DNA of 54,703 bases from Bacteroidales bacterium. GTDB lineage: Bacteria; Bacteroidota; Bacteroidia; Bacteroidales; VadinHA17. Location: contig PLNF01000106.1 of assembly GCA_003141715.1 (NCBI GenBank), positions 50,464 through 105,166 of the forward strand. The letters run 5' to 3'. Every line of letters begins with the position of its first letter. Position 1 is the stretch's first letter. A program made the translations under genes and the position numbers. Positions 38,470 through 47,242 of the stretch are shown piece by piece. Below the pieces are notes generated by a model. The model was not told where the DNA came from and made no database searches. It was given only the letters and a program-made list of their open reading frames with translations.

Positions 38470-40923
38470 ATGAAAATGATTGGGACTTTTAAAAAAATAC
38501 TGATTCTTTTTCAATTTTTTTTAACTGGTTGCACTGTTTATCTTCCGGCCCAGACCCTGCAGGAAATTGAATCTCAGAGTGTCTCTTTGCCGAATGGATG
38601 GAGGCTGACGCCTGTTGGAAAACAATTGTCTCTTGGTGACTTGCCTCTCAATATTGCTGTGTCGCCTTCAAAAAAGCTTGCAGCAATCACGAACAATGGA
38701 GAGAGTGATCAGACTATTCAGCTTGTGGATGTTGAACGGGAAGTAATACTCGATTCAATCATTATAGGAAAAGCCTGGCTGGGACTGACATTTTCTGATA
38801 ATGGTAAATATTTGTACGCATCAGGAGGAAATGATAACATAATTATCCGTTATGCAATCCGGAACAATCGTCTGTCAGTACTCGATTCCATCAGGATAGG
38901 AAAAGCATGGCCTGTAAGGATTTCTGTTGCAGGGATCGCTCTTGATGACAGCAAAAACAGGTTGTACGCTGTTACAAAAGAAAACAATTCCCTCTACATC
39001 CTTGATACTAAATCTAAAAAGGTAGTCTCACAATATTCTCTTGACGGTGAAGGTTATACCTGTCTTTTATCACCCAACTATAAACTCTTGTATATCTCAT
39101 GCTGGGGCTGTGATAAAGTTATAGCGTTTGATACAGATCTGCAGAAAATTACCGGCTCAATCGCAGTTGGTGATAATCCCAACGATTTATGCATTACCCG
39201 GGACGGGAAATATCTTTATGTAGCAAATGCAAATGATAACAGTGTATCGGTAATTGATACACATCAAAAGAAGGTGATTGAGACGCTTAATTCAGCACTT
39301 TATCCAGGTTCACCTTCCGGTTCGACAACAAACAGTGTGGCCCTGAGCAGCGATGAAAAGACTCTTTACATTGCAAATGCCGATAATAACTGCCTTGCAG
39401 TATTTGATGTAAGTAAACCTGGATCAAGCATAAGTAAAGGTTTTATCCCTACTGCCTGGTATCCTACCTGTGTGAGGATTGCAAAAGACAAAATCCTGAT
39501 AAGTAATGGAAAAGGTCTTTCTTCCCATGCAAATCCTTATGGCCCGAATCCTACCCGTAAAGGGGACATTGTAGTTTATCGGGTTGCAGGAAAGGAACAA
39601 AAAATAAAAGAACAATATATAGGCGGCCTTTTCAGGGGAACACTTGCAATTCTGAATACTCCGGATGAAAGCCAGATGGCTTTGTTTTCAAAAGCTGTTT
39701 ATAATAACACTCCTTATAACAAGAATACCGAGCTGGTTTCCGAAGGAGTAAAAGGTAATCCCATCCCTATGAAAGTTGGGGATAGTTCGCCGATCAGATA
39801 TATTTTTTACATTATTAAGGAGAACCGCTCTTATGACCAGGTTTTGGGAGATTTATCTGAAGGAAACGGCGATCGCAGTCTTGTTCTTTTTGGTGAAAAT
39901 ATAACGCCTAATCAGCATGCACTTGTCCGTGAATTTGTCCTGCTTGATAATTTTTTTGTAAACGGAGAGGTAAGTGCCGATGGTCATAACTGGACCATGG
40001 GAGCCTATGCCACGGATTATCTTGAAAAAAACTGGCCAACCAACTATGGAGGAAGAGGAGGAGAATATCCCGGTGAAGGTTCAATAGAAATCGCAAATAA
40101 TAAGAATGGATTCCTATGGGATAATTGTAAAAGGAATGGTATCAGCTATCGAACTTATGCCGAATTCATGGGGGAAAAGAAGCCTAATATCCCGGTTTTA
40201 AAAGATCATTTCTGTCCTTTTTATACAAGCTGGGATCTGTCTGTACGCGACACTGTCCGTTTCAGGCAATGGAAACGTGATTTTGATTCATTACTCGCAA
40301 TAGATGTCCTTCCAAGGTTTAATTCACTCCGCTTTGGCAATGATCATACTGAAGGACTCAAACTCAACAGGCCGACACCATTTGCCCATGTTGCCGATAA
40401 TGATCTCGCAGTTGGACTGTTTGTTGATTATCTTAGCCACAGCCGGGTATGGAAAAACAGCCTTGTAATAATAGTGGAAGACGATGCACAAAATGGCCCC
40501 GATCATGTGGATGCCCACCGGAGTACTGCATATCTGGCCGGTGGCTATGTGAAACAGGGCTTTGTCGATCATACAGTATATACGACAGCATCTCTCATCC
40601 GTACAATAGAGCTGATCCTTGGACTGCCTCCGATGAGTCAGTATGATGCTCCGGCAGTTCCATTATGGAGATGCATGAATAATACTGCCGATCATCCGGC
40701 TTTTACAGTCAGGCCAAGTAATGTTGATTTGAATTTAAAGAACCTCGCTCAGAATACCTGGCAGATAAAAAGTCAGAGATTTGATTTTACAAAAGAAGAT
40801 ATGGTCAGTGATGCTGAATTCAACGAAGTAATATGGAAAGCAGTAAAAGGAATAGATTCTCCGTGCCCTCCGGCTGTGCATGCTGCATTTTTTATGCCGG
40901 AAAAGAAGAAGGATAATGATTAG
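38470..40923 (+). CDS. YncE-like beta-propeller plus phosphoesterase fusion
   Basis: This 817-residue protein starts with a lipobox-like signal (ILFQFFLTGCTVYL, LTG-C at residue 22 or so), so it is a lipoprotein or is exported. Residues 70-400 are repeated beta-propeller blades of the YVTN/YncE type (KYLYVANANDNSVSVIDTHQ, TLYIANADNNCLAVFDV). Residues 430-780 are a phosphoesterase/phospholipase-C-like alkaline phosphatase superfamily domain: YIFYIIKENRSYDQVLGDLS, NFFVNGEVSADGHNWTMGAY, VIIVEDDAQNGPDHVDAHRS. This 'bifunctional YncE family/alkaline phosphatase family' layout is known in Bacteroidota. Substrate unknown. It sits 13 bp behind GH20. Confidence 0.88.
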   Translation: MKMIGTFKKILILFQFFLTGCTVYLPAQTLQEIESQSVSLPNGWRLTPVGKQLSLGDLPLNIAVSPSKKLAAITNNGESDQTIQLVDVEREVILDSIIIGKAWLGLTFSDNGKYLYASGGNDNIIIRYAIRNNRLSVLDSIRIGKAWPVRISVAGIALDDSKNRLYAVTKENNSLYILDTKSKKVVSQYSLDGEGYTCLLSPNYKLLYISCWGCDKVIAFDTDLQKITGSIAVGDNPNDLCITRDGKYLYVANANDNSVSVIDTHQKKVIETLNSALYPGSPSGSTTNSVALSSDEKTLYIANADNNCLAVFDVSKPGSSISKGFIPTAWYPTCVRIAKDKILISNGKGLSSHANPYGPNPTRKGDIVVYRVAGKEQKIKEQYIGGLFRGTLAILNTPDESQMALFSKAVYNNTPYNKNTELVSEGVKGNPIPMKVGDSSPIRYIFYIIKENRSYDQVLGDLSEGNGDRSLVLFGENITPNQHALVREFVLLDNFFVNGEVSADGHNWTMGAYATDYLEKNWPTNYGGRGGEYPGEGSIEIANNKNGFLWDNCKRNGISYRTYAEFMGEKKPNIPVLKDHFCPFYTSWDLSVRDTVRFRQWKRDFDSLLAIDVLPRFNSLRFGNDHTEGLKLNRPTPFAHVADNDLAVGLFVDYLSHSRVWKNSLVIIVEDDAQNGPDHVDAHRSTAYLAGGYVKQGFVDHTVYTTASLIRTIELILGLPPMSQYDAPAVPLWRCMNNTADHPAFTVRPSNVDLNLKNLAQNTWQIKSQRFDFTKEDMVSDAEFNEVIWKAVKGIDSPCPPAVHAAFFMPEKKKDND

Positions 40924-41001
40924 GCTCGCCAACCAGCACCAGCATCTGAACATCAACCGGTTTCCCGGCCTGGCTTCCCGGTTTCCAGTCGGGCATACTG
41001 T

Positions 41002-41399
41002 TTATAACCCTTTAGCATCTGCAAAAGAGCCCAGAGTGGTTCCTTTGACCGTTATTGTTGCTCCCTGTAACGGTTTGCCATCCTGCTGTACAACAGTTCC
41101 ATTGAAAGAATTGATCATACAAAGCAATTCAACAAGCAACAGGTCGAACCAGTGCTTCTGCCGGCATTCTGGATTTCACTGGCAACTGCACTTTCGGTAT
41201 GAAAATTTCTGATCACAGGAAGAATAACAGTGTAATGCACAGAGATCAGCGGGAAAAAGAGTGAGGTCAGAATGCCTGTTACCAGGTACATCCTGTTTAA
41301 AAAGAAAAATCTTTCATTTCTCAGGAAGAGAATGAATATCAGGGTAAAACCCGCAAGTCAGATCACTGATTTAAGCAGATATAATGCTACTGCTTCCAT
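41002..41399 (-). pseudogene. blaR1-like M56 metallopeptidase sensor, wrecked
   Basis: From the ATG at 41397-41399 (overlapping the blaI stop, TAATG) the minus strand gives MEAVALYLLKSVI, a TGA, then LAGFTLIFILFLRNERFFFL and NRMYLVTGILTSLFFPLISV. This is the membrane start of BlaR1/M56 proteins. The TGA stands where Trp (TGG) would fit. After HYTVILPVI the frame is lost and a different module appears: FNGTVVQQDGKPLQGATITV and KGTTLGSFADAKG, then TAA at 41002-41004. That is the carboxypeptidase-regulatory-like domain found at the C-terminus of some Bacteroidota BlaR1-like sensors. The peptidase core (HEXXH) is deleted. Confidence 0.75.
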
Positions 41400-41575
41400 T
41401 ACCTTCGTTTTTTATTCCCGCCTTGCGGGATTTTGTCACTACGTTCCTCAACTTTTGACAATTCCTTTCTCGTATCCTCAAGTAACTCATCAAGCTCTTT
41501 CACACTAAGGTCTTTTTCGCGGGCAAAGAATGAAGCCATCGCCGGAAAAGAGTTGTTGAAATTATTTATCAAAGA
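41399..41575 (-). pseudogene. blaI-like repressor, C-terminal fragment
   Basis: The sequence SLINNFNNSFPAMASFFARE, then KDLSVKELDELLEDTRKELS is the C-terminal dimerisation part of BlaI/MecI/CopY-family repressors ('MVSFFAxExxLSxxELEELLxLI'). The N-terminal winged helix is absent; the REP hairpin GAACCGCGGAGCGGTTCCAT at 41577-41596 begins exactly where the coding sequence is lost. The TAATG overlap with the blaR1 remnant shows an original blaI-blaR1 operon. Not functional. Confidence 0.75.
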
Positions 41576-41576
41576 T

Positions 41577-41742
41577 GAACCGCGGAGCGGTTCCATCAAT
41601 AATAGATCAGGATTTTTGAACCATCCGTGAACCGCGGAGCGGTTCCATGAAAATTTTAATCAAAATGATGGAACACCTCCGGCGTTCTGATGTTGGAACT
41701 ATATATCCTGGTTATTATTAGTGAAACCGCTCCGCGGTTTTG
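41577..41742. repeat. CCGCGGAGCGG REP elements, three copies
   Basis: GAACCGCGGAGCGGTTCCAT at 41577-41596 and 41629-41648. GAAACCGCTCCGCGGTTTTG at 41723-41742 is related. Palindromic, GC-rich hairpins in an AT-rich spacer. Confidence 0.85.
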
Positions 41743-41820
41743 TATATTATTCACCTCAAAGGACCACAAAGGCTTTTTTTTTACTAATTTGCAGCAGCAA
41801 TTATTTTTAAAAATTATACT

Positions 41821-42558
41821 ATGAAAAGAAACATTATTTTATCATTATCGTGTACAGCAGCAATGCTTATCATGCTTCCTTCCTTTGGTCAGGGGTTGAA
41901 TAAACTAACCGAAAAAGAGCAAAAGGACGGATGGGTTTTATTATTCAACGGGAAAGATTTTAAAGGCTGGAGGCAATGCAACGGGACTGCAATGCCCAAG
42001 AACTGGGTTATTGAAGACGCGACCATGAAGGTCTTTACTGCTGAAGGAAAGAAACCAGGTGAAGGTTCCAACGGGGATATTGTTTTCGGTGATAAAAAAT
42101 TCAAAAACTTTGAATTATCGGTAGATTGGAAGGCAAGTAAAATGGCAAATTCCGGGATCTTCTTTAACGTAAGAGAAGTTCCGGGACAACCAATATACTA
42201 TGCTGCACCCGAGGTTCAGATCCTCGACAATGTTGATGCAACCGACAATAAAGTAGCTAGTCACCTGGCAGGTTCACTTTATGATATGATTGCAGCTGAT
42301 CCCAAAACCGTTCATCCTGCCGGCGAATGGAACACAATGGTAATCACCATAAAAAATGGTAAAGTAACTCATGTGCAGAATGGAGTAAAGGTTTGTGAAT
42401 ATGAATTATGGACCCCGGCATGGGACAAGATGGTTGCCAACAGCAAATTCAAAGACTTCCCGGGTTTTACCGAAGGAATTTCAAAAGAGGGTTTCATTGG
42501 TCTTCAGGATCACGGATATCCTGTCTGGTTCAGGAATATCAAGATTCGCGAATTATAA
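41821..42558 (+). CDS. DUF1080 (3-keto-disaccharide hydrolase-like) secreted protein
   Basis: This 245-residue protein has a signal peptide (IILSLSCTAAMLIMLPSFGQ) and one DUF1080 concanavalin-like domain: DGWVLLFNGKDFKGWRQCNG, FGDKKFKNFELSVDWKASKM, SGIFFNVREVPG, YYAAPEVQILDN and a final GFIGLQDHGYPVWFRNIKIR. Some DUF1080 proteins hydrolyse 3-keto-glycosides; others bind polysaccharide. The role here is envelope glycan processing in the periplasm or at the surface, by family. It stands alone downstream of the dead bla locus. A gene-less word pair follows. Confidence 0.88.
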   Translation: MKRNIILSLSCTAAMLIMLPSFGQGLNKLTEKEQKDGWVLLFNGKDFKGWRQCNGTAMPKNWVIEDATMKVFTAEGKKPGEGSNGDIVFGDKKFKNFELSVDWKASKMANSGIFFNVREVPGQPIYYAAPEVQILDNVDATDNKVASHLAGSLYDMIAADPKTVHPAGEWNTMVITIKNGKVTHVQNGVKVCEYELWTPAWDKMVANSKFKDFPGFTEGISKEGFIGLQDHGYPVWFRNIKIREL

Positions 42559-42579
42559 CCGCTTACTAATATATTGGTA

Positions 42580-42639
42580 CAGAGCATAGGGCACAGGGAT
42601 AAGAGCAAAAAATAAGGGCTCTGTGCTCTGAGCCCTATG
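42580..42639. repeat. Gene-less inverted word pair (GGGCACAGAGC)
   Basis: ACAGAGCATAGGGCACAGGG (42580-42599) with AAGAGC, and GGGCTCTGTGCTCTGAGCCC at 42616-42635, are inverse degenerate words with a loop of about 10 nt. Confidence 0.75.
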
Positions 42640-42651
42640 TTTTTTATCCTA

Positions 42652-42834
42652 TTAATAAGGTGAATTGTAATTCCTTTCTCCTTGATCTCTAGATTCTTGC
42701 TGATGTCTGTGATTCCTTTCTCTTTGACCTCTATTTCCTTGATCTCCATATCTGTTTTGGTTGAGCGGGAAACAAGAATAAAAGACCAATGACAAAATTG
42801 CCAGCATCAAGAACAGTTTCAAAATTTTTTTCAT
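42652..42834 (-). CDS. Small Asn/Gln/Arg-rich lipoprotein
   Basis: This 60-residue product has a lipoprotein signal: LKLFLMLAILSLVFYSC, with Cys at residue 21 as the likely lipidation site. A very polar tail follows (NQNRYGDQGNRGQRERNHRH, then QQESRDQGERNYNSPY). There is no known domain. Plausible as a small envelope protein because the signal and lipobox are clean. The low-complexity tail is built on a repeated GA(A/T)CAAGG-like DNA word, which lowers certainty. Confidence 0.55.
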   Translation of the reverse strand: MKKILKLFLMLAILSLVFYSCFPLNQNRYGDQGNRGQRERNHRHQQESRDQGERNYNSPY

Positions 42835-42882
42835 TGCTTATAATTTTAATTTACTATTAATGACTGAAACCCAAAATTTGGA

Positions 42883-43209
42883 TTATTCTTCAACAACTGT
42901 TGTACTTCTACCATTTTTTTTGACAGATTCAATCCCATTCTCCATACCTGCTTTAGAAGCATACATCTCACTATTACCAATTATTTGTCCATTAGATGCC
43001 TTCAGAACAAAATAATGCTTATTGTTGACGGAGTCTTTACGTTCATATCTGATATCATCAGGACAATTGTTCCTCACTGACTCAATACCATTAAAGCAGG
43101 CTGGTTTTGAAGAATACATTTGACTGGTGAGTATAACTTGAAAATTGTCTGCTTTTAAGTTAAAGTAATGCTCTCCGTTTGTGGCTTTTTTAATTACAAA
43201 ATTTTTCAT
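42883..43209 (-). CDS. YegP-family DUF1508 protein (two repeats)
   Basis: This 108-residue protein consists of two tandem DUF1508 units. The first has FVIKKATNGEHYFNLKADNF, SQMYSSKPACFNGIESVRNN. The second has RKDSVNNKHYFVLKASNGQI, SEMYASKAGMENGIESVKKN. The family folds as a small alpha/beta repeat and is widespread; its function is not established. A TACCTTTG -7 element is about 110 nt upstream. It is 48 bp before the small lipoprotein gene, so the two may be cotranscribed. Confidence 0.88.
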   Translation of the reverse strand: MKNFVIKKATNGEHYFNLKADNFQVILTSQMYSSKPACFNGIESVRNNCPDDIRYERKDSVNNKHYFVLKASNGQIIGNSEMYASKAGMENGIESVKKNGRSTTVVEE

Positions 43210-43514
43210 AGTGTTACTTTTTAATTATTAATTAATTTATCTATGACTATGATGTTCCTCCTTCTTAGGGTATATTATAACCAATGATAAATTGATTTTT
43301 CATTGATGTGATACCTGACAAAGGTAAATACACCAACTCCGATTAACGTTACACAATTGCAGAAATAAGTTATATTATTCACACAGATTTAAGTGGAAAC
43401 TAATTATTTAAGATAGTTGCATTCAATAATGTCATCTCTGAATAATAAGGCGGTGATCTTGGTGGTCAAACCATAAACATAGTACGTATAACAAATATTT
43501 GCAGCGAATATTTG
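43210..43514. other. Spacer between the tRNA gene and the DUF1508 gene
   Basis: AT-rich. It contains TACCTTTG on the minus strand at 43319-43326. Nothing else is recognised. Confidence 0.45.
43319..43326 (-). promoter_or_regulatory. -7 element TACCTTTG for the DUF1508 gene
   Basis: TAnnTTTG on the minus strand. Predicted leader of about 100 nt. No TTTG at -33. Confidence 0.45.
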
Positions 43515-43589
43515 TGGGTTGTACTGGAATCGAACCAGTGACCCCTACCCTGTCAAGGTAATGCTCTAAACCAACTGAGCTAACAACCC
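43515..43589 (-). tRNA. tRNA-Val (anticodon GAC)
   Basis: Minus-strand cloverleaf of 75 nt. Acceptor GGGTTGT pairs with ACAACCC. The D arm has GCTC-AGTTGGTTTA-GAGC, the anticodon stem-loop is TTACC-TTGACAG-GGTAG with GAC, the T arm is ACTGG-TTCGAAT-CCAGT, and the discriminator is A. CCA is not encoded (CAA follows). All stems pair without mismatch except one A-C pair in the anticodon stem (TTACC/GGTAG). GAC reads GUC and GUU codons. Confidence 0.95.
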
Positions 43590-43652
43590 TTTGTCAGCGC
43601 AAAAATAGTAATTTTCCTTTTACATTTAATTTTTTTAAAATTCGATAATTGA

Positions 43653-43677
43653 CGGAGCGAGGGCAACCCGGAAATGA
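43653..43677 (-). repeat. 25-bp match to the repeat tail at 21424-21448
   Basis: ACGGAGCGAGGGCAACCC-GGAAATG is the exact reverse complement of the tail of the dispersed repeat near 21448. It lies between the tRNA gene and the next gene. Confidence 0.85.
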
Positions 43678-43686
43678 ACAAATTAT

Positions 43687-44838
43687 TTATGAGAAATCAA
43701 ATCCCGAAATATAGGCCGGAGCGTTATAAAAATACTCCTTCTCTTTTTCAGACAGATTTATAAACCTGGAATATACCAACCCGGGTTTTGCATTCAGCAT
43801 CCTGTTTAATGCTCCCATTTTTACAACAGTCCTCATTTTGTCATAGAGTTGGCTATGGTCGTCGAGCCAGGTCAGACCGGTATGAAACCCTTCTGAAGCA
43901 CATACTGACTCAAAGAGTTTTCCCAATAGATTTTCACGTCCCTTTCTGCAATAAATTGCATCGAAAACCAGGTATCTGAATTCCCCGGGCCTGAATAATC
44001 TCCGGAAATAAGGTGTTTTAGGCAGAACCTCCATCATTACCCAACCCCAGACTCCAGGAATATCGTATACCTTATAAACCGAAGGAATTGCAGAGACTCC
44101 TGCAATTATTTCGTTTCCTTCTTTTAAAATGTAATACTTGTCACCGAAAAAAGAATAGTCAGTACTGAAAAATGAATAATCCTTATAATATTCCAGCAAA
44201 AATGATTCCATTATAGGTTTTTCTTCATCCTTTAACCTGGAAACATGTCTATCGGACTTAGGTGAAAATCTGCTGAATGCCACTGTAAGGAATGATCTTA
44301 TATACTCGTATCCAGCCTGATGGACAAGGTTTTTAGACCTTTCATTCTTGCTTTCCAGAAAGGCGTACATAACGTGTTTGTCTCCTTCAAATACATCATG
44401 AAGATCCAGTAAATGCGGTTTACTGAAAATTTCAAGAGTCTTTTGTTTGAAACTGTCGTCCTTCTCCGGTTTTATTAGCTCTTTTCTGCGTTTTCTCCAT
44501 CCGGAATCAGATTGATATGTCGACTGAAAAGCAAGATACCGGAGATATGAAGAAGGGTACCTCAGGTCTCCTTGTCCGGAGACACGGTAGCATGAGCCAA
44601 CAGTACCTGTTATATGGTTTTTCTTATAAAGAGAGACAAATCTGATCTGATCTTTGTACGCGGCAATGCGTGGTGCAATATTCTGCAATGAAAATCTTAA
44701 GCCTCCTTCAGAACCCTGAACAGCATGATTGAGGATGTCCAAGATCCCCTCATTTGCATAATCAGAAACTCTTACTTCAAGTCCTTTGTAATCAAATACC
44801 TTTTTTTCAAACATATGGGCTTCACAAATATATCGCAA
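43687..44838 (-). CDS. GNAT-like protein of unknown substrate
   Basis: This protein has 383 residues from the ATG at 44838, or 375 from MFEKKVFDYKG (ATG at 44812-44814). The second start is attractive because TATATTTG, a -7-like element, overlaps the first codons. The middle has the GNAT-type pattern RYLAFQSTYQSD and YAFLESKNERSKNLVHQAGY (the 'ENxxSxxLYxKxGF' turn). A second acyltransferase-like half follows (YYILKEGNEIIAGVSAIPSV). I read it as a tandem or extended GNAT N-acyltransferase. No exact subfamily can be named. It stands behind the ispD gene and a word array. Confidence 0.55.
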   Translation of the reverse strand: MRYICEAHMFEKKVFDYKGLEVRVSDYANEGILDILNHAVQGSEGGLRFSLQNIAPRIAAYKDQIRFVSLYKKNHITGTVGSCYRVSGQGDLRYPSSYLRYLAFQSTYQSDSGWRKRRKELIKPEKDDSFKQKTLEIFSKPHLLDLHDVFEGDKHVMYAFLESKNERSKNLVHQAGYEYIRSFLTVAFSRFSPKSDRHVSRLKDEEKPIMESFLLEYYKDYSFFSTDYSFFGDKYYILKEGNEIIAGVSAIPSVYKVYDIPGVWGWVMMEVLPKTPYFRRLFRPGEFRYLVFDAIYCRKGRENLLGKLFESVCASEGFHTGLTWLDDHSQLYDKMRTVVKMGALNRMLNAKPGLVYSRFINLSEKEKEYFYNAPAYISGFDFS

Positions 44839-44855
44839 GATATAAAATAAGTCTT

Positions 44856-44893
44856 ATGGCACAAAGGCGTAAAGGCATAATGGCGCAATGGCA
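44856..44893 (+). repeat. 8-nt word array (CAAAGGCG type)
   Basis: CAAAGGCG, TAAAGGCA, TAATGGCG, CAATGGCA in 8-nt register, ending 3 nt from the ispD stop. Same word family as the array inside wzi; no local inverse partner. Confidence 0.8.
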
Positions 44894-44896
44894 GAA

Positions 44897-45568
44897 TCAG
44901 GATATTGTTGGTAATAAGGCTGTCGAGATGATCAGATCTTCAGGGTTCGTAATCTTTATATTTTCACGGTTGCCTTCAATCAGGTTGATTTTTTCTCCTG
45001 TTTTTTCAAGAACGGTGGCATCATCAGTAAAATCCGGACAGTATTCCTGCAGATAAGCATTCTTGATCAGTCCTGCGTTGAATACCTGAGGCGTTTGAAT
45101 CTGCTTTACATGCAAGCGGTTAACAGAAAGGCTTCCCTGTTCTGTTAATATTCTCAGAGATTCGGTCGGAGAAATTGTCGGTATTGCATTGCCGAGTTTT
45201 TCGGCAGTATCAAAACATCTTTTAATTGTATCGATACTTACAAAAGGTCTGACTCCGTCGTGAATGGCTACCAAACCTGAGCTGTTGACAAATTTAAGTC
45301 CATTCCTGACGGAAAAGAAGCGGTTGGATCCTCCCTTAACAAGAGTGTGGAGAATTGAAAATGAATGTTTTTTCTGCAGGTCAATCCAAAAACGGAGCTG
45401 GTTTTCAGGTAGTACCGTTATAATTTCTATAGCATCATTGAATGATTTGAATCTTTCAATTGTGTGCATAAGAACCGGCCTTCCGGCAAGCTCCAAAAAC
45501 TGTTTGGGAATTTCAGCTCCCATCCGTTTCCCGCTTCCTCCTGCTACAATTACTGCGTACAGCTCCAT
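44897..45568 (-). CDS. ispD: 2-C-methyl-D-erythritol 4-phosphate cytidylyltransferase
   Basis: The start is the ATG at 45566-45568 (MELYAVIVAGGSGKRMGAEI); a longer frame overlaps the upstream gene and has no family match. The 223-residue enzyme makes CDP-methylerythritol in the non-mevalonate isoprenoid pathway. Motifs: VIVAGGSGKRMGAEIPKQFL, LVKGGSNRFFSVRNGL, VAIHDGVRPFVSIDTIKRCF, HVKQIQTPQVFNAGLI and FTDDATVLEKTGEKINLIEG. All are the expected nucleotidyltransferase signatures. It lies 10 bp after the acyl-CoA synthetase gene, so it is the last gene of that operon. Confidence 0.93.
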   Translation of the reverse strand: MELYAVIVAGGSGKRMGAEIPKQFLELAGRPVLMHTIERFKSFNDAIEIITVLPENQLRFWIDLQKKHSFSILHTLVKGGSNRFFSVRNGLKFVNSSGLVAIHDGVRPFVSIDTIKRCFDTAEKLGNAIPTISPTESLRILTEQGSLSVNRLHVKQIQTPQVFNAGLIKNAYLQEYCPDFTDDATVLEKTGEKINLIEGNRENIKITNPEDLIISTALLPTIS

Positions 45569-45578
45569 AAAACAGATA

Positions 45579-47231
45579 CTATTCTTTAGTATAGAGAAAT
45601 CTTTTAATGCTTCTCTTTGGTGTTTTTGCAAATTCTTCGGGATGTATCCTGAATTTACTTACGGACATGAATTCAGGCAATCTCTCATTCACTTCTTTCC
45701 TGGTTTTATCCAAATATTCAATAAGCTCTTCTTCTGAAATATTGTCCCTTTTCATCATTTCATAATCGGGAAAAACCAATGCGATCAATTTATTATCCAC
45801 TAAAATTACCACCGATTCCACTATATAATCTTTATTATTTATAACAGCCTCTATTTCCTCAGGATAAATATTTTGCCCGGATGGTCCGAGAATCATGCTT
45901 TTGCTTCTTCCCTTAATGAAAATATTGCCTCCTTTATCAATTAAACCAAGATCGCCGGTATGCATCCAACCATTATCATCAATCATCTCCCGTGTTGATT
46001 TTTCATTCTTATAATACCCTGTCATCACATTCTCGCCCCTTAGTATAATCTCGCCAACAACATTTTCCGGATCAGGAGAATCAATGGTAACTTCCAGTGT
46101 ATCAACTGCTCTCCCTGATGCGCCAAGCTTAGTAGTGTCCCATGAAGCATAACTGATAAGCGGTCCGCATTCTGTCATCCCGTATCCGACAGAGAATTTG
46201 AATCTGATTTTATTAAAGAATTTCTCAGCATCCGGATTAAAGGCAGCTCCCCCAATAACTATTTCCTTAAATTCACCACCAAACGTTTCAACCAGCTTAT
46301 CACTTATCTTTTTATAAAGTATTTTATTCAGCAGAGGAATAGCAAGTAAAATTTTCATGTGTGGTTTACCTATAACCGGTAATAACTGCTTCTTGAATAT
46401 TTTCTCAATTACAAGAGGAACCGAAAGAATAAGTCTTGGCTTTATCTCTTTAAATGCCTGAATTATAATTTGTGGCGATGGAGTCTTTGACAAGATTGTA
46501 ATATGACAACCAATTGTAAACGGGAAAAGGAATTCAAATGCACATCCGTAAGTATGTGCAAGAGGGAGAAATGACACAAGAGGATCGCCTGCTCTTAATG
46601 GCATGTTATTCTGAGCATATCTGACGTTGGCAGCCAGGCTGTTATGAGTTATCATTACTCCTTTTGAAAAGCCTGATGTTCCGGAAGTATAGCTGATCAC
46701 TGCAAGATGATCATTTGAGATGTCAGAGAACTTAATATCTTCCTTCTTAAGCTCAGGAAATGCATTTGAATATTTCTCCTCAAGCGAAGAGAAAATTTCT
46801 TTAAATGCCTGTTCGCCTGAAATTATCTTTTGTAAGTCATCAAGAGAAATAACTCCGATTATCTCTGGCATTTTGGTGATATCGAAAAGGTCATAGATTT
46901 TATCATCTGCGAAGAGAAGCCTTGAATCAGAATGGTTAATTATATTAGTAAGATCATCGGGTTTGAAATCAGGAAGAATAGGCACAATTACAGCGCCATA
47001 GGTTACCGCTGCCAGATAGCTAATGCACCAGTTTGCTGAATTCCGTCCAACCAGAGCAATTTTATCCCCCTCTTTTATTCCTGATCCTTTAAAGAGAATA
47101 TGAAGTATAAGGATCTTTTCAGCTATCTCCTTGTAAGAAAGACCTTTTTCTTTATAATTCGACAAAGCCTCAATTTCCCAGTTTTGCTTAATACTTTGTT
47201 CAATATACCCGATTAAACGTTCCTGTATCAT
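45579..47231 (-). CDS. AMP-forming long-chain acyl-CoA synthetase
   Basis: This 550-residue adenylate-forming enzyme activates fatty acids to acyl-CoA via acyl-AMP. Motifs: AVISYTSGTSGFSKGVMITH (P-loop-like A3) near residue 175, FSVGYGMTECGPLISYAS, GWMHTGDLGLIDKGGNIFIK with GRSKSMILGPSGQNIYPEEI (A7-A8), and a C-terminal KTPKRSIKRFLY lysine. It is somewhat shorter than classic FadD but complete. Operon: follows a small membrane protein by 11 bp and precedes ispD by 10 bp. Confidence 0.92.
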   Translation of the reverse strand: MIQERLIGYIEQSIKQNWEIEALSNYKEKGLSYKEIAEKILILHILFKGSGIKEGDKIALVGRNSANWCISYLAAVTYGAVIVPILPDFKPDDLTNIINHSDSRLLFADDKIYDLFDITKMPEIIGVISLDDLQKIISGEQAFKEIFSSLEEKYSNAFPELKKEDIKFSDISNDHLAVISYTSGTSGFSKGVMITHNSLAANVRYAQNNMPLRAGDPLVSFLPLAHTYGCAFEFLFPFTIGCHITILSKTPSPQIIIQAFKEIKPRLILSVPLVIEKIFKKQLLPVIGKPHMKILLAIPLLNKILYKKISDKLVETFGGEFKEIVIGGAAFNPDAEKFFNKIRFKFSVGYGMTECGPLISYASWDTTKLGASGRAVDTLEVTIDSPDPENVVGEIILRGENVMTGYYKNEKSTREMIDDNGWMHTGDLGLIDKGGNIFIKGRSKSMILGPSGQNIYPEEIEAVINNKDYIVESVVILVDNKLIALVFPDYEMMKRDNISEEELIEYLDKTRKEVNERLPEFMSVSKFRIHPEEFAKTPKRSIKRFLYTKE

Positions 47232-47242
47232 AGATTTGGGTT

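Noticed and set aside
41272..41508. 78-codon plus-strand ORF
   Set aside because: The opposite strand encodes the recognisable blaI/blaR1 remnants.
43515..43589. tRNA-Val as an integration site
   Set aside because: No integrase and no second copy of the tRNA 3' end in the window.
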